NCBI GenBank assembly: GCA_024405015.1
Contig: JAKSPE010000003.1
Location: 1 to 64,000, forward strand
DNA length: 64,000 nt
Source: Sphaerochaetaceae bacterium
GTDB lineage: Bacteria; Spirochaetota; Spirochaetia; Sphaerochaetales; Sphaerochaetaceae
Direction: 5' to 3'
Part shown: piece by piece, positions 23,358 to 32,864 of the stretch
Numbering within the stretch: the first letter of the stretch is position 1
Layout of the letters: the number at the start of each line of letters is the position of its first letter
Position numbers and translations under genes: made by a program
The notes under the pieces: model-generated
What the model was told of the DNA's origin: nothing
Seen by the model: the letters and a program-made list of their open reading frames with translations, nothing else
Databases searched by the model: none

Positions 23358-24197
23358 ATGCAAAACGATGATCTGATGCTCATTGTCCCGACAGCGGAGT
23401 ATGCGGATTCCATCCTTTCCTACAAGAGGGAGATGCTCAGTGCAGACAGTTCTATGGACGGTTGTGGTCCGCTCAGAAGACACGATGATATCCAGTCTTT
23501 TTTGCAGGAGGTCTATGATTTCATGGATCTCGATAAGATTGCTGACAACTATGTGACGGACACCACATACATCTGCGTAAGAAAGTCCGACAGCGTTGTC
23601 GTCGGTTTCTGCCAGATCCGGCATTTTCTGAATCTATACCTCTACAAATACTCCGGACATATCGGCTACAGCGTTCGTCCGAGCGAGCGTCGTAAAGGCT
23701 ATGCCAAATGGATGCTCTCCGAGGCACTTCGCATCTGTGCCTCCAAGGGTATGACACGTGCCATGGTCAGCTGCCTGGAAAGCAATGAGGCAAGCCGTCG
23801 CACCATCCTGGCCAATGGCGGCACCTACATCGAGACCGTCTTCTATGATGAAAAGGAGGGAAGTCTTGAAAAGTACTGGGTTCCAACTGGGCTAGAAAAG
23901 CCGTTCTTTCCGAAGCTTGAGAACCGACAGCGGGTGATTTCCCTAAGTCTCATGGCACGAGGGGAGGAGCCTGTCCTGAAGGATGTATATAGCCTTGACC
24001 TGGAATCTGAGGGAGGTACTGCCTCGGATGTTGTGGTTCAACTGAAGGAAGGCTCTGACCTTGCCTTCTATGCTGCGGTGCTTTCTGAGAATGGCTTCAC
24101 CATCCTTGCTGAAAATCCTGAGGAGATTCTTCTGGGGTATGGCTATGTGGATGATAAGGCAAGTGACGCGTCCTTTGAGGTGCATTTGAGGCATTGA
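23358..24197 (+). CDS. GNAT acetyltransferase with extra C-terminal domain
   Basis: A 279-residue protein. Residues up to about 175 form a GNAT N-acetyltransferase, with GHIGYSVRPSERRKGYAKWML as the acetyl-CoA-binding segment and CLESNEASRRTILANGG as motif B. The N terminus resembles the predicted-acetyltransferase (COG3981-like) group. About 100 further residues (from ISLSLMARGEEPVL) have no recognisable domain. GAGGGTG precedes the ATG at 23358. An in-frame TTG twelve bases earlier is less likely. Confidence 0.85.
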   Translation: MQNDDLMLIVPTAEYADSILSYKREMLSADSSMDGCGPLRRHDDIQSFLQEVYDFMDLDKIADNYVTDTTYICVRKSDSVVVGFCQIRHFLNLYLYKYSGHIGYSVRPSERRKGYAKWMLSEALRICASKGMTRAMVSCLESNEASRRTILANGGTYIETVFYDEKEGSLEKYWVPTGLEKPFFPKLENRQRVISLSLMARGEEPVLKDVYSLDLESEGGTASDVVVQLKEGSDLAFYAAVLSENGFTILAENPEEILLGYGYVDDKASDASFEVHLRH

Positions 24198-24302
24198 TTG
24201 GTGTTATTGATAAAAAATTATCGATAAACATTAAAAATATGTTGACAAACATAAATCAATAGTGGTATTTCTTAGTCATCACAGATGATAAGGAGCATCA
24301 TT

Positions 24303-24833
24303 ATGGAAAAGATGATCAAATATTCAAAGATCGGTTATGTGTTTGCCAACGTGCTGAAAGTCCTTGCTTGGGTTGGTTGTGGACTTCTGCTTGCATCCAT
24401 GATTGTCATGGCTGTTACCAAGGATACTTCTGGACTTATTTATCAGGGTGAGAACGTGAGTGTCTACTCTCCAGTCTCCATGGGAGATGCAACACTTGGG
24501 GCTGCATTCACCAGCATGTCTGTAGCAGCTGTAACATTGGTTTTTGTCGGTTTTGCCATGTTGGAGCTTCAGAGAATCCTGTTTGGCATGAAAGAAGGCA
24601 ATTCTCCTTTCACCGATGAAAATGTGAAGAGCATTCGAAGAATCTCCCTCTACATGCTCATCGGTTGGATTTTGGCATCCATCATTGCCTTTGTCATGGA
24701 AGTTGTCCTTCATGCAGGGCCAACGTTCGAGTTTGAGGGTGGAAGCCTTCTTCTGATCTTCATCGTCTACGCTCTGAGCTTTGTGTTCGAGTATGGTGTC
24801 AAGCTGCAGACGCAGGTCGATGAGACCCTGTAA
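24303..24833 (+). CDS. DUF2975 family membrane protein
   Basis: A 176-residue integral membrane protein with four predicted helices (about residues 15-40, 75-95, 118-140 and 150-170), matching DUF2975. These proteins are usually paired with a short YozG-like HTH regulator, as here. AAGGAG precedes the ATG at 24303. Another in-frame ATG lies 18 bases upstream within the ribosome site region. The pair's biological role is unknown. Confidence 0.88.
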   Translation: MEKMIKYSKIGYVFANVLKVLAWVGCGLLLASMIVMAVTKDTSGLIYQGENVSVYSPVSMGDATLGAAFTSMSVAAVTLVFVGFAMLELQRILFGMKEGNSPFTDENVKSIRRISLYMLIGWILASIIAFVMEVVLHAGPTFEFEGGSLLLIFIVYALSFVFEYGVKLQTQVDETL

Positions 24834-24842
24834 GGAGTTGTT

Positions 24843-25049
24843 ATGGCAATCATTTTACGTTTGGACCGCGTGATGGCGGACCGCAAGATGTCGCTGAATG
24901 AACTTGCTGAGAAGGTTGGCATCACCAATGTGAACCTTTCCAAGATGAAGACGGGAAAGATCAGTGCCATACGGTTTTCGACCTTGGATGCGATCTGTAA
25001 GGCCTTGGATTGTCAACCAGGGGATATCTTGGAATACAAACCGGAATAG
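24843..25049 (+). CDS. XRE-type HTH regulator (DUF2975 partner)
   Basis: A 68-residue stand-alone helix-turn-helix protein, MAIILRLDRVMADRKMSLNEL..., of the YozG/Cro-C1 type. The recognition-helix region reads VGITNVNLSKMKTGK, and PGDILEYKP at the end is typical. It starts ten bases after the DUF2975 gene and probably regulates the pair. A terminator follows. Confidence 0.92.
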   Translation: MAIILRLDRVMADRKMSLNELAEKVGITNVNLSKMKTGKISAIRFSTLDAICKALDCQPGDILEYKPE

Positions 25050-25054
25050 GGAAT

Positions 25055-25088
25055 AAGCTGCTGCGTTATGTGGCAGCTTTTCTTTTTT
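25055..25088 (+). terminator. terminator after the DUF2975/HTH pair
   Basis: AAGCTGC (25055-25061) pairs with GCAGCTT (25073-25079), followed by TTCTTTTTT. Confidence 0.8.
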
Positions 25089-25121
25089 CATCGGTATTGT
25101 ATTCTATTGCCGATTTTGAAT

Positions 25122-25166
25122 CTAATGTTTTCTTTTATTTACATTAGACAGCATTATGTTTATAAT
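25122..25166 (+). promoter_or_regulatory. promoter and operator of the orphan HTH gene
   Basis: TTTACA (25138-25143), a 17-base spacer and a consensus TATAAT (25161-25166) form a strong promoter. An inverted repeat, CTAATGT (25122-25128) with ACATTAG (25141-25147), spans the -35 box, and a further GTTAG lies before the start. This suggests autorepression. Confidence 0.6.
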
Positions 25167-25187
25167 AGAAAACGTTAGAGGATATCT

Positions 25188-25511
25188 ATGAAGAAAGCCG
25201 CTTACAATATACTGCCTGATACAACCAAGAGGCTTGCAATTCTAGGAGAGCAGATCAAACTTGCGCGTCTGAGACGTGGACTTTCTGCCTCCCTTGTGGC
25301 TGAGCGTGCCGGCATCAGCCGATCGTCCTTATGGAAGGTTGAGTCTGGAAATCCTGCAGTCGCCATGGGAATCTATGCTGCGGTACTTCACGCTCTCAAT
25401 GGAATGGACTCGGACCTTCTTCTGGTTGCAAAAGATGATAGGATGGGAAGACAACTTCAGGATCTTGGACTGCTTACTCGCAAAAGGGCTCCCCGCACCA
25501 AGAAATCCTGA
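25188..25511 (+). CDS. XRE-type HTH regulator, orphan HipB-like
   Basis: A 107-residue DNA-binding protein with a central helix-turn-helix (about 15-75; GLSASLVAERAGISRSSLWK). It resembles HipB-like antitoxins and short XRE regulators, yet no hipA or other toxin gene follows, since the next genes run the other way. The basic tail (RKRAPRTKKS) may contact DNA. GAGG precedes the ATG. Function beyond DNA binding is unknown. Confidence 0.87.
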   Translation: MKKAAYNILPDTTKRLAILGEQIKLARLRRGLSASLVAERAGISRSSLWKVESGNPAVAMGIYAAVLHALNGMDSDLLLVAKDDRMGRQLQDLGLLTRKRAPRTKKS

Positions 25512-25516
25512 CTGTT

Positions 25517-26560
25517 TTAGTTCCTAGGATACAGAATCTCTGCCAGCATCTGGTACGCCTCTGCAAAGCGCCGATTCGGCTTGTTGTGAAACAGGTCTCG
25601 TGGAAGGAATACTACATGGTTGTTCTTCACAGCCCGCAGGGCGTTCCATACAGGACTTTGTCCAAACTGGTTGTCTAGGGCTGTCTTTGCAATATCGGTT
25701 CCAGCATGACACTGAATCAGAATCACATCAGGGTCTGCGGCAAAGACCGTCTCCAGGTTGATTTCGATTCTGTCGGCACTGTTGGTAGCTCCCCATAGGT
25801 CTGTGATGTTCGTTGCGCCCATTTGGCTAAGCATCTCACCAATGACGGTGTTGGAGGTGTTGGCATCTAGGCCTGTAGAGGTTGAGAACATGCAAAAGAC
25901 CTTTGGTCCTTCGCCTTTCGGACAACTCTCTAGAACCTTGACGACGTCATCAAGAGCCGTTAGTGCTACCGACTCCCAAAGCTCCTCGTGGCCTGTCAGG
26001 GCACTGAACACCTTGAACCATTTCAGATAATCGGAAAAGTCCGCGTAATCCACGGCTATCACGTCAATTCCGGCAGCCTTTGCAGGAGAACTGATGGTGG
26101 CATAGCCATTCATGGCTGTGGAGCAGATGATCAGATCCGGCCTGTCGGCAAGAATGCGCTCAATATCCCACTTTTTTGCATTGGATGCGGTGGCTGCAAT
26201 GTGCATGTCCGTATCCTGTGTGATATCCCGACCAATGTAGGTCTCATACTGCTCAATGGCACTGTCTCCACCGATGATGGTACTTGCGCTTCCACCTGCC
26301 TCATACCAAAGTGTGGCAAAGGAAGCATAGAGGATACTCACATTTCTTGGATTCTTTGCAAGTGTAATTGGAGTGTCGGAGCCGGATGCATCGGTGAAAG
26401 TGACACTGTCGGAAGTGATGACAACGTCGTTGGCCTTTGCAAGAAAAGCTTCTCTGAGGTTGTTTTTATTCGAACTGATTTTCACTTCCTTTGTTGCCTG
26501 AGAGAATACTGGTATGACAACGACAACGCAGAGAAGGGCAAGAAGCAATGTTTTTCTCAT
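25517..26560 (-). CDS. ABC importer binding protein, siderophore/heme/cobalamin type
   Basis: A 347-residue periplasmic binding protein of the BtuF/FepB class. It has an N-terminal signal peptide (MRKTLLLALLCVVVVIPVFSQA), NPRNVSILYASFATLW at the start of the fold, a two-lobe layout and DPDVILIQCHAG. The ligand may be a siderophore, heme or corrinoid. The sequence alone does not decide. ATPase and permease genes lie upstream in the same operon. The stop codon falls five bases from the convergent HTH gene. Confidence 0.88.
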   Translation of the reverse strand: MRKTLLLALLCVVVVIPVFSQATKEVKISSNKNNLREAFLAKANDVVITSDSVTFTDASGSDTPITLAKNPRNVSILYASFATLWYEAGGSASTIIGGDSAIEQYETYIGRDITQDTDMHIAATASNAKKWDIERILADRPDLIICSTAMNGYATISSPAKAAGIDVIAVDYADFSDYLKWFKVFSALTGHEELWESVALTALDDVVKVLESCPKGEGPKVFCMFSTSTGLDANTSNTVIGEMLSQMGATNITDLWGATNSADRIEINLETVFAADPDVILIQCHAGTDIAKTALDNQFGQSPVWNALRAVKNNHVVFLPRDLFHNKPNRRFAEAYQMLAEILYPRN

Positions 26561-27342
26561 GTGAGGCTCCTTGCCTTTGGAATATAGAATGGTCTTTTGG
26601 AGTTTTCGTCCAACATGACGGTTGCCTCAACATGGAAAAGGTCTCGAAGGTTCTCTTCTGTGATGACCTGCTCTGGTGTTCCATGCGCCAAGACGGATTG
26701 GTCTCCGATGACATAGAGGTCATCGCTGTAGCGGCTAGCCAGGTTCAGATCATGCATCACCATCACAATGGTCAGCTTCCTTTCCTGGTTGAGCCTACGA
26801 AGAATCTCAAGGACCTCTAACTGATAAGCGGCATCGAGGTGAGTCGTCGGTTCATCCAACACAAGGATCTTCGGCTCTTGGGCAATGGCCATGGCAATCC
26901 ATGCCCGTTGGACTTCACCTCCGGAAAGCTTTCCCATTTCACGGTTCTGCAGGTCGGAAAGACCTACCTGAACAAGGGCGTCATCGATGATTCGGTTGTC
27001 CTCTGCCGAAAGGCCGTGACCTGGTGTTCGGCGTGGGAAGCGTCCATAGGAGACGAGGGTTCGGACTGGGATGTCGCTTGGGCATGTGTGGACCTGCGAA
27101 AGGTAGGCCACCATCTTTGCCACCTGCGGTTTTGCATAAAGGCGTATGTCCTTGTTCTGTAGAATGACCGCGCCGGACTGTGGTTTGATTGTGCGGGAGA
27201 TGGTTTTGAGTAAACTTGTCTTTCCTGTGCCGTTGAGACCCAGAATCGATGTGATGGTACCTTCTTTGAAGTCCATGCTCACATTCTGGAGAATTGTTTT
27301 GCCACCAAGGCTGATGGTGATCTTGTCAAAACCAAAGAACAT
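26557..27342 (-). CDS. ABC importer ATPase, FecE/BtuD type
   Basis: A 261-residue ATPase with Walker A GLNGTGKTSL, signature LSGGEVQRAW, Walker B KILVLDEPTTHLD and switch His MVMHDLN, the usual pattern of iron-chelate/cobalamin importer ATPases. It overlaps the binding-protein gene in ATGA and touches the permease stop. Confidence 0.94.
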   Translation of the reverse strand: MFFGFDKITISLGGKTILQNVSMDFKEGTITSILGLNGTGKTSLLKTISRTIKPQSGAVILQNKDIRLYAKPQVAKMVAYLSQVHTCPSDIPVRTLVSYGRFPRRTPGHGLSAEDNRIIDDALVQVGLSDLQNREMGKLSGGEVQRAWIAMAIAQEPKILVLDEPTTHLDAAYQLEVLEILRRLNQERKLTIVMVMHDLNLASRYSDDLYVIGDQSVLAHGTPEQVITEENLRDLFHVEATVMLDENSKRPFYIPKARSLT

Positions 27343-28346
27343 CAGTTGGCCTCCTTTGTGCGAAGCAGGTACAAGAAGAACGGCGCACCGATGAAGGCCA
27401 GTATGATGCTCACCGACACTTCTCCTGGCATCAGGATCACGCGACCTATGGTGTCACACACCATGATCAGCATGCTGCCAAGCAGGGCCGATGTCGGAAA
27501 CAGATATTTGTAGTCAGAGCCGACCAGAAGTCTTGCGATGTGTGGCACAATCAGACCTGCAAAGCCGACGATTCCAGCTACGGCAATGGCAGCTCCAGAG
27601 AGCAGGGAGGAGGTGACAATCAGAATCAGTTTGAAGACTTCGGTTCGAAGACCAAGGGAGGTGGCTGTTTCCTCGCCTAAAAGCAGGATGTTCATGCGAC
27701 TTGGAAGAAACACGCACACCAAGGTGCCGATGATGGCATAGGGAAGAACCATGTGAAAGCTGCTCCAGGTCACGCCATTCAGACTTCCCACTAGAAAGCC
27801 GGTGGCATTGGAGAGCGTCTCTGGGAACATGGTGCGAATCACATCACTGAAAGCCCCAAAGAGGGTGCTGACCGCAAGGCCTGAAAGGATGATGTGAACG
27901 GTGCTGGCTCCTTTCTGATAGGCCAATAGGTAAATGAGCATGGTCGTGGCAAAAGCACCTAAGATGGAACCGACTGGTAGCAGAGCGCTGAGAGAGGGGA
28001 ATGCAACGAGCGTCAGATAACCGACAAAGCTTGCTCCGCTTGTGACACCGATGGTTGCAGGTGATGCCAGATGGTTTCTCAGAAGGCCCTGCAGGATACA
28101 ACCGGAAAGGGAAAGGCATAGTCCCACCAAAGCGCCGGTGAGAATTCTTGGAAGCCGAAGGTTCCAGATCAGAAGACGTGGTGTGGAGTCGTCGGCGATG
28201 AAAACGGCTCGTACGGTCTGTCCGATGGAGAATCGGACGCTTCCGATCCCGATGCAGAGTATGGCCGAGAGGATGCAAAGCAGGGCAAGAACCGCGATTG
28301 TGACGGCTTTGCCTTTTGTTGTTCGTGCGATTTCTCGTGTTCTCAT
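27342..28346 (-). CDS. ABC importer permease, FecCD/BtuC type
   Basis: A 334-residue permease of the FecCD family with about ten membrane helices and the family markers RLPRILTGALVGLCLSLSG, GVTSGASF and VGFAGLIVPHIAR. GGAGAGG lies before the ATG at 28346. An upstream in-frame ATG at 28376 would add ten polar residues. It is first in the three-gene operon, preceded by an extended -10 box (TGCTACAAT) on the minus strand. Confidence 0.93.
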   Translation of the reverse strand: MRTREIARTTKGKAVTIAVLALLCILSAILCIGIGSVRFSIGQTVRAVFIADDSTPRLLIWNLRLPRILTGALVGLCLSLSGCILQGLLRNHLASPATIGVTSGASFVGYLTLVAFPSLSALLPVGSILGAFATTMLIYLLAYQKGASTVHIILSGLAVSTLFGAFSDVIRTMFPETLSNATGFLVGSLNGVTWSSFHMVLPYAIIGTLVCVFLPSRMNILLLGEETATSLGLRTEVFKLILIVTSSLLSGAAIAVAGIVGFAGLIVPHIARLLVGSDYKYLFPTSALLGSMLIMVCDTIGRVILMPGEVSVSIILAFIGAPFFLYLLRTKEAN

Positions 28347-28493
28347 ATCCTCTCCGCAATTGTTATTGTAGCACATTTGCTGAACTATGGGGCTAGGCTT
28401 TGGACCTATTGTGCGTCAAATGGTTTGGTAAACTATGGATTTAAACAAAAATATGGGTTATTGTTTTGTCCAGAGTGATAAAGGCGGTGCGTT

Positions 28494-30125
28494 ATGAGCG
28501 TTGTAGTTGAAGATCTTCTGAAAATGCCATCTTTGCGAAATGCAAAGGTCCTTGCCGGAAAGGATGGTCTGAGAAATGTCGTCTACGGTGTTACGGTTCT
28601 TGAGTATGCCAATGTGGATGAGATTCAGGAGGACTTTTATCGAAAGAATATCGGACTAATGAGCAGCCAGGTCGTACTGACAAGCTTTGCGTCTGTCAAA
28701 GACAATGTGAATGCACAGATCCAGAACATCCGACGTATCGCAAAGGCGGGTCAGGTTGCGCTTGTCCTTTACTATGTGGGCGTTGTCATGAAAGAGATCG
28801 ACCCACGCCTCATTGCGGTAGCCGATGACATTGGACTTCCTCTGATTGCTATGCCGGAAGGCCGTCTTGATATGCGCTACAGTGACCTCATTACCGATAT
28901 CAACGAAGCGGTGCTTCTGGACCGCATGCACTACAAGGGAAGTCTTGTCACCGAGATTATCGGTCAGATTACAAAGCTTCCGACCGACAAGCAGACGGTG
29001 GATTCCGCCATTTCCATGTTGTGCAACAAGCTTCATGTCAGCATTGTTCTGACCGATGGCAGCCTCAATATCCTGGGTGTCTCCGCTTGGCCACTTCAGA
29101 ATGCAGGAATCGAGTCCCTCATGACCGAGGAGAACGTCTGTCACCATGTGAAACGACGCAAGAACTTTGCTCCGATTCCGGGCAATTACATCTGGTTCGC
29201 ACCAATTCATGACAAGGGCAAGGACCCAATGCGGCTTTTCCTGATTGAGGAGGGAGCAACCTTAAACGAGGCTCTTGTCGATATGGCAAAGGAAACTGTG
29301 CAGCTTGCCGTTGAGCTTTGGAGCAGCCGACATAGCGCTGTCATGACCAGTGAGTTGGTCAAGGCGATTCTCAACGATGAGCCGATTCGTATGCGACGAC
29401 TCAGCGAAGTTCTCCATATTGATATCAAGTCCATCCATACCTCATGGTTCCTGCGAAGATTGGATGGAAAGGGTGTGTTCACCAAGGAGATGATTGCTAT
29501 CGTGCGACAGGTAATGGACCGCCTTGACTCAGATATCATCCTTGAGCCGTACCGTTCGCCACTTGCTGAGTTCGATGACCTGATCATGTTCTTCCGCAAT
29601 CCGCTGGATCTGCATCTTCTGGAAAACTGTGCGCAGGAGATCATTGACAGTCTGCATAAGATGGGCTGTACAAATGTCTATCTGACGATGCTGGACTACA
29701 AGTTCACAACAGCCGATGTCCGCAATGCCTATTCCATCTGGAACGAGAACGAAGCCAAAACCCGTGTCGCATTCCCTCGTCTTGAGGTGTTCCATGAGTC
29801 CGAGTTCGAGCTGGTGCGACAGTGCAACGAAATCATCAAACTCGGTGAAAAGAGTATTGCAAGTGCTACCGGATGCCTTGATGCCCTGTCTGACCGACAG
29901 AGCTCTCAGGAGTTCCTCAAGACCCTTGAAGTCTATTTCCTGGATTCGGATATGAACATGCAAAAGGCCTCCGAGATTCTCAATGTCCATAAGAATACCA
30001 TCAAGTACAGAATCAACATGGTCAGCGATGCTTTGGGTTATTCGGTCACAAACCCGATCACAACATCCCGTTTGACCATTGCTCTGTGCATTCGACGTCT
30101 GTTGGACAAGGCAACCGAGAACTGA
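28494..30125 (+). CDS. PucR family transcriptional regulator
   Basis: A 543-residue regulator. The N-terminal PucR domain (about 1-125) is clear from LLKMPSLRNAKVLAGKDGL. The middle contains a GAF-like region, and the C-terminal PucR-type helix-turn-helix shows ETLEVYFLDSDMNMQKASE then LNVHKNTIKYRI. Relatives control purine, amino-acid or secondary nitrogen use. It lies divergent to the FecCD-type importer and upstream of a membrane hydrolase, but its targets cannot be read from sequence. Confidence 0.9.
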   Translation: MSVVVEDLLKMPSLRNAKVLAGKDGLRNVVYGVTVLEYANVDEIQEDFYRKNIGLMSSQVVLTSFASVKDNVNAQIQNIRRIAKAGQVALVLYYVGVVMKEIDPRLIAVADDIGLPLIAMPEGRLDMRYSDLITDINEAVLLDRMHYKGSLVTEIIGQITKLPTDKQTVDSAISMLCNKLHVSIVLTDGSLNILGVSAWPLQNAGIESLMTEENVCHHVKRRKNFAPIPGNYIWFAPIHDKGKDPMRLFLIEEGATLNEALVDMAKETVQLAVELWSSRHSAVMTSELVKAILNDEPIRMRRLSEVLHIDIKSIHTSWFLRRLDGKGVFTKEMIAIVRQVMDRLDSDIILEPYRSPLAEFDDLIMFFRNPLDLHLLENCAQEIIDSLHKMGCTNVYLTMLDYKFTTADVRNAYSIWNENEAKTRVAFPRLEVFHESEFELVRQCNEIIKLGEKSIASATGCLDALSDRQSSQEFLKTLEVYFLDSDMNMQKASEILNVHKNTIKYRINMVSDALGYSVTNPITTSRLTIALCIRRLLDKATEN

Positions 30126-30210
30126 TTGGTTTTCGGTATTCTGTCAAAAGTTTACAAAACAGTTTAGAAAACTATTCGTACTTTAGGCTCGTAAATGGTA
30201 AACTGGTGTC

Positions 30211-31908
30211 ATGAAAAAGAATCTGGCACTGTATATTGGTCTTGTTTTCGTCTTGGTTGCACTGGTCAGTGCAATTGTCCTTTCCGTTCCGACCTTTGGA
30301 GGAAAAGTCGTCTCCTTCGATTCCAGCTATGGCAAGAAGAACGTCACATTGAAGGGAACCTACTGGGAGGTCAAAGGGTCTGAATATGCCGTTCTGGTCT
30401 GTCCTGGATACTCCTGCGACCGTGAGAAGTGGCGCCCAATGGCAAACCTGTTCGTGGGAAACGGTCTGACGACAATGACCTTTGACTATGCAGGGCAGGG
30501 TGCCTCCACAGGAACAATCGGCTTTGACAATGCAAAGACCGATGCCATTCCAGTAGAGATCTCCGATGCCATTGAAAAGCTTCATGAACTCAGTGGCATC
30601 CCATATGAGAAGATCATCCTTGTAGGCCATTCCCTGGGTGGCAGATCCATTTTGAGACTTCTGTACGATTACAACAATCCAAATGCCGTCACCACGGTAC
30701 CAAAGCGCAATATCAAAAATGTCATTCTGTTCTCCGCTGCTGTGAACTACTATTTCAACGCGCAGGCATCCCTGTTTGCCGGAACCACCGATGAAGCCGA
30801 AAGTCCATGGGATGTCTTTGGTGCCTCTGATGTTGCGGGCACCCACGTGTACCTGTTCGGCTCCACGGCCGATGACATCGTCTTTGATGAGGATGTTCTT
30901 GCCATGTATAACCGCCTTGGTGGTAGTGCTCCACAAAGCGGTATGTTCGAGGGAAGTGTCATCAACAACTTCGGCTCCAAGATCACTGTTCGGGTCTCCA
31001 ATCTTTTGCTTCATTCCTACATGATGTTCAGCCCAAAGTATGCCGTCTACACCAATGAGGCCCTAAGTGAAATCACAGGAGCACCGGCATCTTATCCTGC
31101 TGCACGAATCTTCTTGACTTATGTGTCCTGGATCTCTGCGCTTGTCGGACTTGGCTTTGTGTTCTTTTCTTTGACTAGAGGGGCCAAAGAGCCAGCAAAC
31201 GACAGCATTCCGGTCATCACAGATATGAAGGCATTTCTGCTGCGAAAGCTCTTTCTGTGGCTTCCTGGCATTGCCATGGCCTTTGTCGTGTGCTGCATCT
31301 GCGTGGTGATGCCGTTTGGCTCTCCGATCATGAACATCCCATATATGTGCTTCATCGCAGGCTATGGTCTTGTGATGCTGCTGGCCTACCGAAAAGGTCT
31401 ATTTAAGGGCACAGAAGGAAGGCTTCCGAGACCGTCCTTTCAAATTGCCGCAAAAGGATGCGAACTTGCTAAGGCAATTGTGATTACTGTGGTCTCCTGT
31501 GCGTTTGTATGGTTTGTTCTTTGGTGCACCATGTATCGCCTGATTCCGCTGAATGTCCGACTGTTCTGGGTTGTGTTTGCATCTGTCCTGATGGCCGTTG
31601 GCTATTACATCTCCGGCGTGGAGAACGATATGCTTGATAGCGCAAATGCCAGTGCAAAGGTGCGATTTCTGTACAACCTCATCCAGTATGTGGCATTGTT
31701 TCTGTTTGTTCTGTTCTATCTTGTCATCAAGAGCTACTCGGGTCTCATCGGTCAGATCCAGAATATGATTCTGATGTACATTTTCTGTATTCCACTTGGA
31801 GATTACCTTAGACGAAAGACCTCAAACAGGCTGGTCGGTGCCGTTGTGACAGCCTTCCTGTTCCAGACGCTGATGATTACGTCTGCAGCCCTGATTTCGT
31901 TTTTCTGA
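30211..31908 (+). CDS. membrane alpha/beta hydrolase with multispan C-terminal half
   Basis: A 565-residue protein. An N-terminal anchor helix leads into an alpha/beta hydrolase (about 35-265) with CPGYSCDREKW, DYAGQGAS and the nucleophile elbow GHSLGG. The second half (about 300-565) contains seven or eight membrane helices. Such hydrolase-plus-membrane proteins are uncharacterised, and a role in lipid or envelope modification is plausible. There is no ribosome site. TAAACT (30199-30204) ends six bases before the ATG, suggesting a leaderless mRNA. Confidence 0.82.
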   Translation: MKKNLALYIGLVFVLVALVSAIVLSVPTFGGKVVSFDSSYGKKNVTLKGTYWEVKGSEYAVLVCPGYSCDREKWRPMANLFVGNGLTTMTFDYAGQGASTGTIGFDNAKTDAIPVEISDAIEKLHELSGIPYEKIILVGHSLGGRSILRLLYDYNNPNAVTTVPKRNIKNVILFSAAVNYYFNAQASLFAGTTDEAESPWDVFGASDVAGTHVYLFGSTADDIVFDEDVLAMYNRLGGSAPQSGMFEGSVINNFGSKITVRVSNLLLHSYMMFSPKYAVYTNEALSEITGAPASYPAARIFLTYVSWISALVGLGFVFFSLTRGAKEPANDSIPVITDMKAFLLRKLFLWLPGIAMAFVVCCICVVMPFGSPIMNIPYMCFIAGYGLVMLLAYRKGLFKGTEGRLPRPSFQIAAKGCELAKAIVITVVSCAFVWFVLWCTMYRLIPLNVRLFWVVFASVLMAVGYYISGVENDMLDSANASAKVRFLYNLIQYVALFLFVLFYLVIKSYSGLIGQIQNMILMYIFCIPLGDYLRRKTSNRLVGAVVTAFLFQTLMITSAALISFF

Positions 31909-31910
31909 TA

Positions 31911-32795
31911 TCACTCTGCGGAAAGCAGAACGACACCGGTAATGGCCACGGCAAATCCCAAGAAGTCCATGGCCACAAATGGTGTTCCCAACAAAAGCCA
32001 GGATGACAGTGTTGCCACAATCGGTTCGGCACATGAGAGCATGCTGGCTTTTTTTGCGCCACAAAGCTGAACGCCTTTCAGATAGAGGGTAAAGGCAAAA
32101 GCCGTACCGACTGCAATGATGAAGAGGATGCAAAGTAGGGTGACAGGTCTTGTGTCGGTCAGGACTCTGTAGTCTCCGGAGATGGCGAACATCACAATGC
32201 CTCCAACGAACATCGAGTATCCCAGAATCATCGCTGTGCCGAACTCTTTCATGAGATTTCCAGGAAGCAGTGTGTAAAGGACGACTGCCAAGGCTGCCAT
32301 GCCGCCCCAGAAAAGGCCTTCCTTGGAGATGACCAGCTGCGAGATGTTTCCATGGGTAGCGAGCAGGAAGACACCTAGCATAATCAGCACCAGGCACAGA
32401 TATTCCTTGAACTTCGGTTTCTTCTTAAGCTGGATGCTTGAGATGGCGAACACAAGGATGATGCCTGAACTTTGCAGCACGGTTGCGGTTCCTGAGTTGG
32501 AGTACTTGATTGCGCTAAGGTACGAAAGCTGGCACAGTCCGACTCCGAAGATGCCGTAGATGATGATGTGAACAACCTTCTTCAAATCCTTGAGGCTGTC
32601 CAGCATATGCTTTCGGTTTGTGATGAGGTTCATGAGAATCAGAAGAAGTCCCGAGCCCATCAGACGGTAGATGGTGACGGTTCTAGGTGCAATGTCCGAG
32701 TAACTGAACAGGTACTGTCCGCAGGTTCCGGAAAGTCCCCATGCCGTTCCTCCTATGAGGGAATAGAATATGCCTTTCTTCTCTTGTGTTGTCAT
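31911..32795 (-). CDS. EamA/DMT family transporter
   Basis: A membrane transporter of about 294 residues with ten predicted helices arranged as two EamA repeats; GGTAWGLSGTCGQY opens the first and WGGMAALAVVLYTLLPG the second. Members export amino acids or other metabolites, and the substrate here is unknown. AGAGG five bases upstream favours the ATG at 32795. It converges with the hydrolase gene two bases away. Confidence 0.88.
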   Translation of the reverse strand: MTTQEKKGIFYSLIGGTAWGLSGTCGQYLFSYSDIAPRTVTIYRLMGSGLLLILMNLITNRKHMLDSLKDLKKVVHIIIYGIFGVGLCQLSYLSAIKYSNSGTATVLQSSGIILVFAISSIQLKKKPKFKEYLCLVLIMLGVFLLATHGNISQLVISKEGLFWGGMAALAVVLYTLLPGNLMKEFGTAMILGYSMFVGGIVMFAISGDYRVLTDTRPVTLLCILFIIAVGTAFAFTLYLKGVQLCGAKKASMLSCAEPIVATLSSWLLLGTPFVAMDFLGFAVAITGVVLLSAE

Positions 32796-32864
32796 GTGCA
32801 CCTCTTGGCGTGAACTATATCAAAAAATGCGTGATTCCTCTACCTTGATTTTGCCGATTGGATT

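Noticed and set aside
25188-25511. HipB antitoxin of a HipBA pair
   Set aside because: No HipA-like kinase gene follows. The neighbouring gene converges from the other strand and encodes a binding protein.
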